The notes below the pieces were generated by a model, which was not told the DNA's origin, did not search any database, and saw nothing but the letters and a program-made list of their open reading frames with translations. Positions 1 through 8,474 of a DNA stretch of 56,852 nt are shown here, one piece after another. Source of the DNA: Gammaproteobacteria bacterium (GTDB lineage Bacteria; Pseudomonadota; Gammaproteobacteria; Xanthomonadales; SZUA-36); NCBI GenBank assembly GCA_030426265.1, contig JAUHYP010000019.1:1-56852 (forward strand). Reading direction: 5' to 3'. The stretch's first letter is position 1. Each line of letters begins with the position of its first letter. The position numbers and the translations under genes are program-made.

Positions 1-269
1 CCAAGCGCCGCATCCTCGAGCTGTACGTCAACATCATCGAGCTCGGCCCGGGCATCTACGGCGCCGGCGCCGGCAGCGACCAGTTCTTCGGCAAGACGCC
101 GGCACAACTCACCGATGCCGAGGCCGCCCTGCTCGCCGCGGTGCTCCCGAACCCCTCCCTGTTGCGCGCGGACGCCCCGTCGGCCTATGTCAGGGAGCGC
201 CAGGCATGGAACCTGCGGCATATCGAGCGGATGCGCCGCGAAGGCTGGCTGACCCGGATCGCGGACTGA
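1..269 (+). CDS. mtgA: Monofunctional peptidoglycan transglycosylase, C-terminal part
   Basis: Partial gene, cut by the left edge; reading frame 3..269 gives the last 88 residues. MtgA is an inner-membrane-anchored glycosyltransferase family 51 enzyme that polymerises lipid II into glycan strands in the periplasm. The visible part carries the family's late motifs: KRRILELYVN near the start, GPGIYGAGAG, YFGK-like QFFGKTPAQL, and EAALLAAVLPNP followed by the PSAYVRERQAW tail that ends MtgA rather than continuing into a transpeptidase domain. Ending here, without a penicillin-binding domain, favours monofunctional MtgA over a bifunctional PBP1. The start and catalytic Glu lie outside the window. 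Confidence 0.9.
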   Translation, partial: KRRILELYVNIIELGPGIYGAGAGSDQFFGKTPAQLTDAEAALLAAVLPNPSLLRADAPSAYVRERQAWNLRHIERMRREGWLTRIAD

Positions 270-276
270 GCGCGCT

Positions 277-837
277 TCAGGGCGCCACTGAAGCGGACGC
301 GACGTCCGAGTGCCGTGACTGGTCCACGAAGATCAGCCCGTCCACGGAAAAGCCCAGGCCCCGGGCTTGTTCGACCAGCGCTTCCAGGGTGTCCGGATCC
401 AGCTCGGGTGTCCGGGACAGGATCCACAGATAGCCCCGGTCGGGCCCGGAGATCATCGAGTAGCGGTAATCCGCGGCCGATTCGTCCAGCGCCAGCACGT
501 GGTAGCCGCCATAGAAGGGGCCGAAGAAGGACACCTTCAGCGAGGCCGTGTCCGGCGTCCCGGTGAAAAAGGCCTTGCCACGGGCCTCGTCCCATTCCCC
601 GTCGGCCGTGTTCCAGCCACGGTTGGTCACCGTCACCCCGCCACCGTCCCGCATGGCGTATTCGGCGGTCACGGCCTCGAGACCGCGCTCGAAGCGGTGA
701 TCGAGCCGGGCGACCTCGTACCAGGTACCGAGATAACGCGGCAATTGGAAACCGGTGACCGGCGCCACCCCTTCCGGCGGCGCGACGCTGCAGCCACTGG
801 CGAGCAGCAGCAGGAGGATGAAAGAGAGAAATTTCAC
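277..837 (-). CDS. blc: Lipocalin lipoprotein (Blc family)
   Basis: 186 residues. Outer-membrane lipocalin that binds fatty acids or lysophospholipids, thought to help store or repair membrane lipids. The N-terminus is a lipoprotein signal with lipobox LASGC (Cys16). The lipocalin signature GTWYEVARLDHRFERGL follows, and the later YRYSMISGP and YLWILSRTP strands match Blc. The start is a GTG (835-837), the only in-frame start upstream of the signal peptide. It is divergent from the photolyase with fewer than 50 bases between starts, so the two promoters must overlap or lie inside the opposing genes. A second, different lipocalin lies in the operon at 7131-7676, which ties lipid binding to this stress cluster. 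Confidence 0.9.
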   Translation of the reverse strand: MKFLSFILLLLLASGCSVAPPEGVAPVTGFQLPRYLGTWYEVARLDHRFERGLEAVTAEYAMRDGGGVTVTNRGWNTADGEWDEARGKAFFTGTPDTASLKVSFFGPFYGGYHVLALDESAADYRYSMISGPDRGYLWILSRTPELDPDTLEALVEQARGLGFSVDGLIFVDQSRHSDVASASVAP

Positions 838-883
838 AATGCGCTTGTTATACCTGTGACGAAATCATCGAGTTGTGAAACCC

Positions 884-2347
884 ATGGACCACACCCCCTG
901 CATCGTCTGGTTCCGGCGCGACCTGCGCGTGGCGGACAATCCGGCACTGGCCGCGGCCCTGGAGCGCGGCGGGCCGGTGCTGCCTGTCTACCTGTTCGCC
1001 CCCGGGGAGGAAGGCGACTGGTCGCCGGGCGGCGCCAGCCGCTGGTGGCTGCACCACGCGCTGACCAGCCTGGCGGAGGCGCTGGACTCGCTGGGCCTGC
1101 CCCTGGTGCTGCGACGGGGGCCCAGCCTCGAGACGCTGCGCGAACTCGTCGCGGAATCCGGCGCCCGGGCCGTGTACTGGAACCGGCGCTACGAGCCGGC
1201 CGTGGTCGAGCGCGACGCGAAGATCAAACGCGCGCTGAAGGACGACGGCCTGGACGCCTGGAGCGCCAACGCCCACCTCATCTGGGAACCGCACGCGGTC
1301 AAGAACCGCCAGGAAAAACCCTTCCAGGTGTTCACCCCGTTCTGGAAACACCTGCGCACCCTGGCGCCCAGCCCACCCGTGGTGCTGCCGAAAGTCGAGG
1401 CACGCGCGCCGGATACGATCCCCAGCGGACTCGAACTCGCCGAGCTTGGCCTGTTGCCGCGCCTGGACTGGGCCGACAGCTTCCCGGAGCACTGGACGCC
1501 GACCCTGGACGGCGCCTCGCAGGCGCTGAAGGACTTCCTCGACGGCCCGGTGACCCGCTACACCCGCGATCGCGACCGCCCCGACGTGACCGGAACCTCG
1601 CGCCTGTCCCCCTTTCTCGCCCACGGCCAGCTCGGCCCCCGCCAGGTGTGGGCCGAAGTGCACGCCTCGGGCGCGGCGGACCGCGACGGCGGCTTCAAGT
1701 ACCTGAGCGAGATCGCCTGGCGCGAGTTCGGCTACCACCTGCTGTGGCACTTTCCGCACACACCCACCGAGGCCCTGAATGAGGGCTACCGGGAATTCCC
1801 GTGGAAACGGGACGACGACGCCCTGGAGGCCTGGCAGCGCGGCCAGACGGGCTACCCCATTGTCGATGCCGGCATGCGCGAACTCTGGGCCACCGGCTGG
1901 ATGCACAACCGGGTGCGCATGGTCGTGGCCAGCCTGCTGGTGAAACACCTGCTGCAGCCGTGGCAGGACGGCGCGCGCTGGTTCTGGGACACGCTGGTGG
2001 ACGCGGACCTGGCCAGCAACACCCTGGGCTGGCAGTGGTCGGCCGGTTGCGGCGCCGACGCCGCGCCCTACTTCCGTATCTTCAATCCCATGCTGCAGGG
2101 TGAAAAGTTCGACGCGAAGGGCGACTACGTGCGGCGCTGGGTGCCGGAACTGGCAAAACTGCCGGCAAAGCACATTCACACACCCTGGGAAGCGCCGGCG
2201 GAGATCCTGAAACAGGCCGGGGTGGCGCTCGGTGGGAACTACCCGAAGCCCGTCATCGATCACAAGCGGGGGCGCCAGCGGGCCCTGGACGCTCTGCAGG
2301 CCAACAAGTCACGCAACCTTGAAACGGATCACAGGGCCGATGGCTGA
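884..2347 (+). CDS. phrB: Deoxyribodipyrimidine photolyase
   Basis: 487 residues. Light-driven flavoprotein that splits cyclobutane pyrimidine dimers in DNA. IVWFRRDLRVADNPAL opens the N-terminal antenna (alpha/beta) domain. The C-terminal FAD domain shows WREFGYHLLW (about residue 278), TGYPIVDAGMRELWATGWMHNR (about 322, a photolyase signature) and NTLGWQWSAGCG (about 379) with its Trp electron path. Length is typical. I chose ATG 884 because it leaves the usual short lead before the VWFR strand; an in-frame GTG at 875 would add three residues. Neither has a good Shine-Dalgarno. The gene overlaps the next (SDR) by 8 bases. Photolyase next to CFA, DUF1365 and FAD-oxidoreductase genes resembles light or singlet-oxygen regulons of other proteobacteria. 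Confidence 0.95.
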   Translation: MDHTPCIVWFRRDLRVADNPALAAALERGGPVLPVYLFAPGEEGDWSPGGASRWWLHHALTSLAEALDSLGLPLVLRRGPSLETLRELVAESGARAVYWNRRYEPAVVERDAKIKRALKDDGLDAWSANAHLIWEPHAVKNRQEKPFQVFTPFWKHLRTLAPSPPVVLPKVEARAPDTIPSGLELAELGLLPRLDWADSFPEHWTPTLDGASQALKDFLDGPVTRYTRDRDRPDVTGTSRLSPFLAHGQLGPRQVWAEVHASGAADRDGGFKYLSEIAWREFGYHLLWHFPHTPTEALNEGYREFPWKRDDDALEAWQRGQTGYPIVDAGMRELWATGWMHNRVRMVVASLLVKHLLQPWQDGARWFWDTLVDADLASNTLGWQWSAGCGADAAPYFRIFNPMLQGEKFDAKGDYVRRWVPELAKLPAKHIHTPWEAPAEILKQAGVALGGNYPKPVIDHKRGRQRALDALQANKSRNLETDHRADG

Positions 2348-3125
2348 AGCCCCGTTCGACCTGGCCGCCGGCGATGCCCTGGTGGTAGGCGCCAGCCGCG
2401 GTATCGGCCTGGCCCTGGCCACCCGGCTGGCCCTGGAACCGCCCGGCGGGCAGGCGCCCCGTCGCCTGTTCGTGACCTACCGGGGGAATTCCGCCCCGGA
2501 CAGCCTGCGCGTTCTGGGCGAGCAGGCCGCCATCGACGTGATCGCCATGCGCTGCGAACTGACGGACGACCGGGACCTCGAGGCCCTGGCCGAAGGCCTG
2601 GGTGCGCGGGACGCCGGGCTGGGACTCACCCTGCACGCCGCGGGGATCCTCCACGAGGGCGCGCTGCAACCGGAAAAGGCCCTGGACCAGGCCCGGCGCG
2701 AGGCCCTGATGCGCCTGTTCGAGGTCAATGCGGTGGCGCCCCTGCTGCTGGCGCGCCACGTGATGCCGTACGTCCCCAGGCAGGCGCCCGCGCATTTCGC
2801 GGCCCTGTCGGCCATGGTCGGCAGCATCGGCGACAACCGCATCGGCGGCTGGTATGGCTATCGCGCCTCCAAGGCGGCCCTGAACCAGTTCCTGAAGACC
2901 CTGGCCGTGGAGGCGCGGCGCACGCGTCCCGGCCTGTGCGTGACGGCCATCCATCCGGGCACCACGGACACGGGCCTGTCGAAACCCTTCCAGGGCAACG
3001 TCCAGGAGGGCAAGCTCTACACCCCGTCCGAGTCCGCGCACCGGATCCTGGATGTCGTCCTGGCAGGAACCCCCGAACAATCGGGCCGCTTCATGAACTG
3101 GACCGGCGAGCCGCTGCCCTGGTAG
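2340..3125 (+). CDS. Short-chain dehydrogenase/reductase (CsgA/YciK-like)
   Basis: 261 residues. Classical-type NAD(P)-dependent SDR with unknown substrate. The Rossmann glycine motif is GASRGIG at residues 17-23, the NAG-equivalent is LHAAGIL, and the catalytic pair is Y174-x3-K178 in GYRASKAAL, followed by the AIHPGTTDTGLS substrate-loop motif. The start ATG (2340) overlaps the photolyase stop, which implies translational coupling. SDRs of this kind commonly accompany photolyase and CFA genes in proteobacterial light-stress loci (from memory of such neighbourhoods). A role in lipid or fatty-acid chemistry is plausible but not shown. Confidence 0.85.
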   Translation: MAEAPFDLAAGDALVVGASRGIGLALATRLALEPPGGQAPRRLFVTYRGNSAPDSLRVLGEQAAIDVIAMRCELTDDRDLEALAEGLGARDAGLGLTLHAAGILHEGALQPEKALDQARREALMRLFEVNAVAPLLLARHVMPYVPRQAPAHFAALSAMVGSIGDNRIGGWYGYRASKAALNQFLKTLAVEARRTRPGLCVTAIHPGTTDTGLSKPFQGNVQEGKLYTPSESAHRILDVVLAGTPEQSGRFMNWTGEPLPW

Positions 3126-3160
3126 CGTCCGGCCAATAACAAACGGAGAATTCCGCAAGG

Positions 3161-3784
3161 ATGCTGTCAGTCAACCAGGGTGCGAGACACTCGATCACCC
3201 GCCGGTCACCCACGCCCACGAGTCGCAGCGCCGTCCCCGCCCTGGCCGCGGTGGCGCTGCTGGTGCTGAGCGCCTGCGAACATCCGGAACCAAAACCGTC
3301 CTTCGTACGCATCGAAGATGCCAGGGTCGATGTGTACGAGCACGTCATCGTAGCCGGCATTCACCTGCGCGAACTGCCGGCCGCCCTGCCGTTCAACGCC
3401 CCGGAAGTGAAGGACAACCACCTCGAATACGAGTGGCGCGTCGTTTTCGATGTCGACAGGGACAACAGTCGGGCCAACGACATCGCCATCGCCCTGGCGA
3501 AGTTCAAGTACCCCGGGAGCGAGCCGGGCCTCGGGGCCGTTGAGGATTTTGCGCAACAGTCCGTGGTGCAGGCGGACGAGGCCGGGCGGAGCTTCCTGGT
3601 GATCGCCCACAGCACGGTTCGCCGGGAAGGTGACTCGCTGGTGCTGGGCGTGGACAAGCGGCAACACCCGGACCTGTCACTGATCGACACTTCGACGCCC
3701 TGGCGGGTCCAGGCCTTCTTCAACCAGGGCGAGGAAAGCGCTGTCGAATTCTTTCCGGGCAACGGGGGGTATTTCCGGCCGTAG
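3161..3784 (+). CDS. Putative lipoprotein of unknown function
   Basis: 207 residues; family not recognised. An unusually long, Arg-rich lead of about 24 residues precedes a hydrophobic stretch and lipobox VLSAC (Cys39), so it is probably an exported lipoprotein. The mature part looks like a compact beta-rich domain, with alternating strands such as YEWRVVFDVDRDNSRAND and WRVQAFFNQGEE. The gene follows the SDR by 35 bases on the same strand, possibly as the last gene of the photolyase operon, and faces the CFA gene convergently. The long pre-lipobox segment may mean the true start is later, but no in-frame ATG is available. Confidence 0.7.
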   Translation: MLSVNQGARHSITRRSPTPTSRSAVPALAAVALLVLSACEHPEPKPSFVRIEDARVDVYEHVIVAGIHLRELPAALPFNAPEVKDNHLEYEWRVVFDVDRDNSRANDIAIALAKFKYPGSEPGLGAVEDFAQQSVVQADEAGRSFLVIAHSTVRREGDSLVLGVDKRQHPDLSLIDTSTPWRVQAFFNQGEESAVEFFPGNGGYFRP

Positions 3785-3861
3785 CCCGCGATCACAGGCT
3801 GTCGAGGCGCCCCAACAACCGGTCCGCGGTGCCGAGCAGGGCCGAGCGCCGGCTCACGGGC

Positions 3862-5100
3862 TCAGGCCGGGCGCTCGGCCACCAGGTGCACGTCGCTGAT
3901 GGCCCGCTCCAGGAACCCGCCCTCGCAGTAGCACAGGTAGTACTCCCACATGCGGATGAAGGACTCGGGGTAGCCGAGGGCGCGCACGTCCTCGATCCGC
4001 GCGAAGAAACGCTGCCGCCAGTGGTTCAGGGTCTTGGCGTAGTCGAGGCCGATGTCGTACAGGCCTGTCACGGTGCAGCCGCCCGGGCGCGCCAGCGCCG
4101 TCACCATGGCATGGACCGAGGGAAGGTTGGCGCCCGGAAAAATGTAGCGCTGGATGAAGTCCACGGAGCGCTTGGCCGATTCGTAGCGCGTCTCGTCGAT
4201 GGTGATGGCCTGGATCAGCAGCCGGCCGCCCGGGCGCAACAGCTCCGAGCATTTTCGGAAATAGGTGTCGTACTGGCGCCAGCCGATGGCCTCGATCATC
4301 TCCACGCTGACCAGCTTGTCGTAGGTCCCCTCGAGGTCGCGGTAGTCGGAAAGGAGCAGCTCGATGCGGTCCTCCAGCCCGGCCTCGGCGATGCGCCGGG
4401 CGGCCAGCTCGTGCTGCTGTTCCGAGATCGTGGTGGTGGTCACGCGACAGCCGTAATGCTGCGCCGCATGCAGGGCCAGGCCACCCCAGCCGGTGCCGAT
4501 CTCCACGAGGTGTTCGCCGGGCTGCAGGTCCAGGCGCCGGCAGATCGCGTCCAGGCGCGCGACCTGGGCATCGAACAGGCTCATGTCTTCGCGCTCGAAG
4601 ATGGCGCTGGAGTACATCATGGTTTCGTCCAGCCAGAGCGCGAAGAAATCGTTCCCCAGATCGTAATGGGCGGAAATGTTTCGCCGCGCGCCTTCCCGCG
4701 TGTTGCGGTTCACCCAGTGGAACAGTTTCTGCAGCGGTGCGGTCAGCCGCGCCGCGCCGCCCTCCATGCCCTCGAGCACGTTCCGGTTGCGCAGCAACAG
4801 CCGCACCAGGGCGACCAGGTCGTCGCAGGACCAGGCGCCGCGCATGTACGCCTCGCCCGCGCCGATCGAGCCGCCGAAGGCGATGTCCGACCAGAACGCG
4901 GGCTCATGGACCGTGATCCGGGCTGACAGGCCATCGTCGTTGCCATAGCGGTCCCGGCGTTCGCCGTCGACGATCTCGAGCCCGCCGATCTCGAGCCGTG
5001 AGAGCTGCCCACGCACCAGCCGTTCGGCCAGGCGGTCCAGGGCCCGGGGTTTGGGAGTGCCCGCCAGGTGGCGGTCGGAGGCGAGGCTGACGGATCTCAC
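3862..5100 (-). CDS. cfa: Cyclopropane-fatty-acyl-phospholipid synthase
   Basis: 412 residues. SAM-dependent methyltransferase that adds a methylene bridge across unsaturated acyl chains of membrane phospholipids. The SAM-binding motif I is LVEIGTGWGGLALHAA (about 199-214); the family motif SVEMIEAIGWRQYDTYF follows; the N-terminal part carries the HYDLGNDFFALWLDETMMYSSA segment typical of Cfa; YYLCYCEGGFLER is near the C-terminus. I chose GTG 5100 because it overlaps the upstream DUF1365 stop (GTGA), giving tight coupling; a longer reading from 5181 would run through the DUF1365 gene. It is the last gene of a six-gene minus-strand operon. Confidence 0.93.
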   Translation of the reverse strand: MRSVSLASDRHLAGTPKPRALDRLAERLVRGQLSRLEIGGLEIVDGERRDRYGNDDGLSARITVHEPAFWSDIAFGGSIGAGEAYMRGAWSCDDLVALVRLLLRNRNVLEGMEGGAARLTAPLQKLFHWVNRNTREGARRNISAHYDLGNDFFALWLDETMMYSSAIFEREDMSLFDAQVARLDAICRRLDLQPGEHLVEIGTGWGGLALHAAQHYGCRVTTTTISEQQHELAARRIAEAGLEDRIELLLSDYRDLEGTYDKLVSVEMIEAIGWRQYDTYFRKCSELLRPGGRLLIQAITIDETRYESAKRSVDFIQRYIFPGANLPSVHAMVTALARPGGCTVTGLYDIGLDYAKTLNHWRQRFFARIEDVRALGYPESFIRMWEYYLCYCEGGFLERAISDVHLVAERPA

Positions 5101-5876
5101 GAGGGATGTTCCACGGTGGTTGCCTTGTTCGGATGGTCGTGCACCGGCACCCCCTTGAGCCACAGTTTCAGGGCCTGCCAATGGATGCCCGCGATGACCT
5201 TGCCCGTCATGAAGGGGTGGGCGGCGAGGACGCCGGCCAGGGCCGGTCCGGTCAGGGCACGGCGGCGCAGGTCCAGGGTGGCGTCGAACAGCTTCATCCC
5301 GTCCCGCGCCAGCGCCATGTGCACGCCGAGCCGATCGTCGGGCATCCGGAATCGCCAGTCGTACTCGACATCCATGGGCATGAACGGCGAGACATGCATG
5401 CGCTTGGCCGGGGCGAAACGCTGGTGCTGCCCGGGCGGGTGATCGCCGGCGCCCGGCGCGCGCAGCACGTAACAGTGCCGCTCACCCCAGGGCGTGTTGT
5501 TGACCTCGGCCACGATGGCCTCGACGCGCTCATCCGTCGCGTCGTAGCAGTAGTAGAAGCTGACCGGGTTGAAGCCGTAGCCGAAGTAGCGCAGGTGGGT
5601 GAGCAGGCGGATGGAGCCACGGGGCATGAACCCCGACTCGGAACGCACCAGCTCGCGCACGCTGTCCGCCAGGGGCCGGTCCGGGTCACCGAGGTGGTCC
5701 TCGCGGTGGAAGCGCGCCAGTGCGGCGCGCCGGGTCGACCAGAGCCAGCGACCCGCGAACACCGTGTCCAGCTCGTCGAGATCGAGCCAGAGCATGAACA
5801 GCCGGTAGCTGAACTCGTGCTCGACCGGCTGCAGGCGCCGGTGCCTAAGCCGTCCGCTGTAGATCGCGCTGTGCAT
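5097..5876 (-). CDS. DUF1365 family protein
   Basis: 259 residues. Members are almost always encoded between an FAD oxidoreductase and a cyclopropane synthase, exactly as here, and are believed to act in fatty-acid modification; the reaction is unknown to me. Diagnostic segments: MHSAIYSGRLRHRR at the start, HEFSYRLFMLWLDLDEL, RYFGYGFNPVSFYYCYD, EVNNTPWGERHCYVL and HVSPFMPMDVEYDWRF. ATG 5876 matches the usual short lead before the 'Y.G.V.H.R' motif. The gene start overlaps the end of the FAD gene by 32 bases, and its stop overlaps the cfa start by four, so translation is coupled on both sides. Confidence 0.92.
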   Translation of the reverse strand: MHSAIYSGRLRHRRLQPVEHEFSYRLFMLWLDLDELDTVFAGRWLWSTRRAALARFHREDHLGDPDRPLADSVRELVRSESGFMPRGSIRLLTHLRYFGYGFNPVSFYYCYDATDERVEAIVAEVNNTPWGERHCYVLRAPGAGDHPPGQHQRFAPAKRMHVSPFMPMDVEYDWRFRMPDDRLGVHMALARDGMKLFDATLDLRRRALTGPALAGVLAAHPFMTGKVIAGIHWQALKLWLKGVPVHDHPNKATTVEHPS

Positions 5877-7134
5877 GACGTCGTTGTTCGTTGAAATGAT
5901 CCACGGCCGCCAGGGCGCTGACCACCCCGTCCTCGTGAAAGCCATTGCGCCAGTAAGCGCCACAGTACCCTGTTCGCCGTCCCGTGTTGAGTTCCCGGTG
6001 ACGGGCCTGGGCCGCGACGGCCTCCGGGGTGAACACCGGGTGGCCGTAGTGGAAGGTGTCGATGATGCGCTTAGGGTCGATGGCGTCCCGGTGGTTCAGG
6101 GTCACGCAGAAGGTTTCCGGCGCGTCCAGGCCCTGCAGGCGGTTCATGTTGTAGGTGACCGCCGCCGGCCGTTCGGGCCGGCCCGTGAGGTGATAGTTCC
6201 AGGCCGCCCAGGCGCGTCGCCGCGTCGGCAACACCGAAGCGTCCGTGTGCAGCACCGCCTCGTTGTCCTGCCAGGCAATCGCGCCGAGCACCGCGCGCTC
6301 GGCGGGGCTGGGGTCTTCCAGCATCGCCAGCGCCTGGTCGCTGTGACAGGCCAGGATCACGTGGTCGAAGGCCAGGGCTTCGTGGCCACGCACCTTCACG
6401 CGCACGTGGTCCGGAAACCGGCGAATGGCCTCCACCGGGCTGTCGGTGTGGATGCGGTCCCAGTGCCCCGCCACCAGCCGCTTCACGTACTCGCGCGAGC
6501 CGCCCCGGATCACCCGCCACACGGGGCGGTCGTTGACCGACAACAGGCCATGGTTGCGGAAAAAGCGGAAGAAGAATCTTGCCGGCATGGCGCGTAGTCG
6601 TTCCTGGGTGGCGGACCAGATGGCCGAGCCCATGGGCAGGATGTAGTGGTCACGGAACGCGCGACCGTAGCCCTCGCGGTCCAGCCAGGCGCCGAGTTCC
6701 AGGTCCGGCGCCTCGCCATCCAGCCATCGCGGCGCCTCGCGGTTGAATCGCAGGATGTCCCGGATCATGCCCAGGAAGCGGGGACGGAACAGGTTGCTGC
6801 GCTGCGCGAAAAGCGTGTTCAGAGACGCGCCGTTGTATTCCAGGCCGGAAGCCTCGTGTTTCACGCTGAAACTCATGTCGCTGTCCTGCCAGGCGACGCC
6901 GAGCTCCTCGAGGAGGGCGATGAAATTCGGGTAGGTCCAGTCGTTGAAGACGATGAAGCCGGTGTCCACCGCCCAGGTCCGGCCACCCAGTTCGACGTCG
7001 ACCGTGTTCGTGTGGCCGCCGATGCGCCGGTCGGCCTCGAACACGGTGACCTCGTGCTCCTTCGCCAGCTGGTACGCCGCCACGTTGCCGGCGATGCCGG
7101 TGCCGACCACCGCGATGCGCAGGCCTCGCTTCAC
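5845..7134 (-). CDS. FAD-dependent amine-oxidase-like oxidoreductase (COG2907 type)
   Basis: 429 residues. Flavin-dependent oxidoreductase of the family found beside CFA and DUF1365 genes. The Rossmann motif is VVGTGIAG (G11, G13, G16), followed by the FAD-binding ERRIGGH-like DRRIGGHTNTVD, the DTGFIVFNDWTYPNF motif and, near the end, YCGAYWRNGFHEDG. In Rhodobacter sphaeroides related genes have been linked to making furan fatty acids from methylated unsaturated chains; that this one does the same is inference. The start is GTG 7134, overlapping the lipocalin stop (GTGA). No signal peptide, so cytoplasmic or peripheral to the inner membrane. Confidence 0.9.
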   Translation of the reverse strand: MKRGLRIAVVGTGIAGNVAAYQLAKEHEVTVFEADRRIGGHTNTVDVELGGRTWAVDTGFIVFNDWTYPNFIALLEELGVAWQDSDMSFSVKHEASGLEYNGASLNTLFAQRSNLFRPRFLGMIRDILRFNREAPRWLDGEAPDLELGAWLDREGYGRAFRDHYILPMGSAIWSATQERLRAMPARFFFRFFRNHGLLSVNDRPVWRVIRGGSREYVKRLVAGHWDRIHTDSPVEAIRRFPDHVRVKVRGHEALAFDHVILACHSDQALAMLEDPSPAERAVLGAIAWQDNEAVLHTDASVLPTRRRAWAAWNYHLTGRPERPAAVTYNMNRLQGLDAPETFCVTLNHRDAIDPKRIIDTFHYGHPVFTPEAVAAQARHRELNTGRRTGYCGAYWRNGFHEDGVVSALAAVDHFNEQRRHAQRDLQRTA

Positions 7135-7676
7135 GAATCACTCCACTGCTGCGGCACCCGGCGCAGTTCGCTCATGTCGTAACCCATGGCCTCGATGTCC
7201 TTGACCAGGGCCTGGTACTGCGTCTCGGGAATCGACGGCTCTCGCGCCATGATCCAGACGAAATCGCGCTTGTTGCGGCCGATGATGGTGACCGAGTAGT
7301 CCTCCTCGAGGTGGACGATGCGGTAGTCGGCCTTGATGGGCCAGACGAAGCGCATGCCCCAGACCGCGTAGCCGGAATCGGCGTCGGGAAAGCCCCGGGG
7401 CGTGTAGCGCTTTTCCTCGCCGTCGAAACCGCCCTCGCGGAAGGTGAAGGTGGTCGCCACGGTGCCGTCGTCCTCCAGGGCGTAGGACTCGACCGCGTTG
7501 TAGCTGTCCTTCTCGAGAAAGGTGGGAATGTGCGCGATGACGTACCAGTCGCCCATGAAGCGATCGATGTCCACCCGGTCCACGGTCGCCAGGGGCTGCA
7601 TGCCGTTACAGCCCGCCAGCAGCAGCAGGGGGAAGAGGGCGACGGCAATCCAGGGCGGGGTGGGGCGTGCGTGCAT
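7131..7676 (-). CDS. Lipocalin lipoprotein, second copy
   Basis: 181 residues. Lipobox LLAGC with Cys23, then the lipocalin fold: DRFMGDWYVIAHIPTF (GxW motif), the SYALEDDGTVATTFTF strands, GMRFVWPIKADYRIV and KRDFVWIMAREP. It likely sits in the outer membrane and carries fatty acids or lysophospholipids for the neighbouring lipid-modifying enzymes (inference from operon). It differs clearly from the lipocalin at 277-837, so this is not a recent duplication. ATG 7676 is used; its stop overlaps the FAD gene start by four bases. It follows the DUF1295 gene by 20 bases. Confidence 0.9.
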   Translation of the reverse strand: MHARPTPPWIAVALFPLLLLAGCNGMQPLATVDRVDIDRFMGDWYVIAHIPTFLEKDSYNAVESYALEDDGTVATTFTFREGGFDGEEKRYTPRGFPDADSGYAVWGMRFVWPIKADYRIVHLEEDYSVTIIGRNKRDFVWIMAREPSIPETQYQALVKDIEAMGYDMSELRRVPQQWSDS

Positions 7677-7696
7677 GATCGGGTTCCACGTCGGGT

Positions 7697-8473
7697 TCAG
7701 GCCGCGCTGCGGGGCGGGCCGGGAAAGAAGGCGTTGGTGCGGCGGATGTAGTCGGCGTAGGCCGGGCGCCGCTCGCCGATGTCCTTCTCCAGCAGGGTCA
7801 CGCCGGACACGCGCAGCAGCAGGAAGGACATCAGCAGGGGGGAGGCCACCGTCCAGGCGCCGCCGGCGGCGACCGCGAGCAGGAAATAACCCCACCACAG
7901 CGTGAATTCTCCGAAGTAATTGGGGTGTCGGGTGTAGCGCCACAGACCCGTGTCCAGCACCTTGCCGGCGTTCTCCGGCCGGGCCCCGAAGCGGGCCAGC
8001 TGGGCGTCGCCCACGACCTCGAAGCCCATGCCCAGGCACCAGAGCGCCACGCCCGCGGCGTCCAGCCATCCCAGCGGTGCATCGCCGGCGACGGCCATGA
8101 GCAGCGGGAAGGCGATGAACCACGCCAGCAGCGCCTGCAGGCCGAAGACGATGTAGGCGCTCTTCCACCAGAAGCCGGGCTCGTTGTTGGCGCGGATGGC
8201 CTGGTAGCGCCGGTCCTCGCCTTCGCCGTGGTTGCGCAGGGTGATGTGCGCCGACAGGCGCAGCGCCCAGGCGGCGACCAGCGCCAGCACCAGCCACCCA
8301 CGGGGGCTTTCGATGCCGACCAGCCAACCGTAGGCGCCGGTGGCGGCCAGGAACATCAGCGACCACAGGCTGTCCACCAGGCTCACGTCCCGGCGGACCA
8401 CGCTCACCGCCCAGGCCGCCAGGGCCAGGCCCACGAGCAGGGCCAGCACGATGCCACTGGCGCGCCAGTCCAT
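7697..8473 (-). CDS. DUF1295 / steroid 5-alpha-reductase-like membrane protein
   Basis: 258 residues, about six to seven membrane segments. Related to the C-terminal methyltransferase/reductase fold of 3-oxo-5-alpha-steroid dehydrogenase and isoprenylcysteine methyltransferases. Motifs: DVSLVDSLWSL early, ALRLSAHITLRNHGEGEDRRYQ, and the NADPH/SAM-binding-like GLWRYTRHPNYFGEF with a terminal RRPAYADYIRRTNAFFP. The chemistry in bacteria is uncertain; a reductive or methylation step on lipids fits the operon. It begins one base after the stop of the upstream methyltransferase (TGAGATG) and precedes the lipocalin by 20 bases. Confidence 0.88.
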   Translation of the reverse strand: MDWRASGIVLALLVGLALAAWAVSVVRRDVSLVDSLWSLMFLAATGAYGWLVGIESPRGWLVLALVAAWALRLSAHITLRNHGEGEDRRYQAIRANNEPGFWWKSAYIVFGLQALLAWFIAFPLLMAVAGDAPLGWLDAAGVALWCLGMGFEVVGDAQLARFGARPENAGKVLDTGLWRYTRHPNYFGEFTLWWGYFLLAVAAGGAWTVASPLLMSFLLLRVSGVTLLEKDIGERRPAYADYIRRTNAFFPGPPRSAA

Positions 8474-8474
8474 C

